Assembly: GCA_020161355.1 (NCBI GenBank)
Contig: JAIUOF010000001.1
Coordinates: 1,054,001-1,118,000, forward strand
Origin: Bacteroidota bacterium
GTDB taxonomy: Bacteria > Bacteroidota > Bacteroidia > Cytophagales > Spirosomataceae
Length of the DNA: 64,000 nucleotides
Direction of reading: 5' to 3'
The notes beneath the pieces are model-generated. The model was not told the origin of the DNA. It ran no database searches and saw only the letters and a list, made by a program, of their open reading frames with translations. Both the position numbers and the translations under genes were made by a program. Positions 63,664 through 64,000 of the stretch are shown here, in pieces. Each line of letters starts with the position of its first letter. Position 1 is the first letter of the stretch.

Positions 63664-64000
63664 TTATTTTCGGAAAATTCTCTCACCTGCTTCTACTGCA
63701 ACCGGAATAGTGTTTTCAGGAGGCGGTACGGGACAAATATACCTTTCCGTATAAGCACAATAATAGTTTCTGGCTTTATTAAAATCGATTTCTAGTTTAT
63801 CACCATTCAATGCCTCTTTTGGCACATTGATAAATCTTCCTCCACCGTAGGTTGTTTTGCCATTGGTGAGGTCTTTAAAAGGTAATAAATAAGAATTTTC
63901 TTCTTCAAAAATCAACAGTTTAACAGGCTTATTTTCAACTGTCAAGGTAGCTATTCCAAAAAGCATGGCCTGTTCTTTCGTTGAATCAGTCATCAACATT
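63664..64000 (-). CDS. DUF1684 protein, C-terminal part
   Basis: The last ~111 codons of a gene that continues past the right edge. It ends in the DUF1684 signature LLPFKDLTNGKTTYGGGRFI, DFNKARNYYCAYTERYICPVPPPEN, AVEAGERIF. DUF1684 proteins are often secreted, with no defined function. The true start is outside the window. Confidence 0.85.
   Translation of the reverse strand, partial: MLMTDSTKEQAMLFGIATLTVENKPVKLLIFEEENSYLLPFKDLTNGKTTYGGGRFINVPKEALNGDKLEIDFNKARNYYCAYTERYICPVPPPENTIPVAVEAGERIFRK

Overview
The window is from an AT-rich member of the Bacteroidota, most likely the Cytophagales. Indicators are Bacteroidota-type promoters (TAnnTTTG with an upstream TTTG or TTG), many secreted or outer-membrane beta-barrel proteins, DUF5916, YceI, PorV-like and 3-coathanger proteins, a Bacteroidota-type topoisomerase IV A subunit, and a CarH-like regulator next to carotenoid genes. 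A genus such as Leadbetterella or Lacihabitans is only a guess. I saw no tRNA, rRNA, CRISPR array, prophage or insertion sequence. This is ordinary chromosome with dense short operons.

Layout. 0.1-4.7 kb: outer-membrane DUF5916 protein, VOC protein, secreted gamma-glutamyltransferase-like protein. 4.8-8.5 kb: a tightly packed minus-strand operon of an SDR oxidoreductase, a cryptochrome/photolyase, a 44-residue DUF2256 zinc-finger protein and a PhrB-like photolyase that lacks all four Fe-S ligands. 8.8-11.4 kb: YceI, porin, YceI. 11.4-16.3 kb: helix-hairpin-helix barrel protein, PorV-like protein, an unknown conserved gene and an OmpA-family protein. 16.4-18.9 kb: TrkA/TrkH potassium uptake. 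18.9-22.1 kb: hydroxyproline catabolism (epimerase, deaminase, FAD oxidoreductase). 22.2-29.9 kb: YtxH protein, membrane protein, a large orphan histidine kinase, MBL hydrolase, pssA, M23 peptidase, GtrA. 29.9-33.3 kb: purine nucleoside phosphorylase, rpmB, a 46-residue DUF5522 protein, an Lrp regulator and radA. 33.4-40.3 kb: barrel protein, two small unknown proteins, hemN, aroQ, a TlpA-like protein, ydcF and pfkA. 40.8-44.0 kb: two secreted proteins (kelch, RHS-like). 44.1-48.4 kb: carH-like regulator, crtI, crtB, crtZ, crtYcd. 48.6-53.7 kb: parC, a secreted CarboxypepD-reg protein and nagA. 53.8-59.3 kb: a small conserved protein, CotH-kinase and phosphatase 3-coathanger proteins. 59.4-64.0 kb: ald with a divergent Lrp/AsnC gene, a metzincin-like protease and a truncated DUF1684 protein.

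The strongest theme is light. A B12-binding MerR photoreceptor with intact cobalamin motifs sits directly upstream of a complete zeaxanthin-type carotenoid operon. The same inverted repeat, (T/A)GTTTAA-N16-TTAAACA, lies over both the regulator's own promoter region and the crtI promoter. A second locus 40 kb away carries two photolyase-family flavoproteins. Other regulatory signals are four AAGAAT(A/T)TTTT boxes at 30-32 bp intervals between ald and its divergent Lrp gene, and several consensus promoters and hairpin terminators. Two small genes (DUF2256 and DUF5522) were found by reading the gaps directly.
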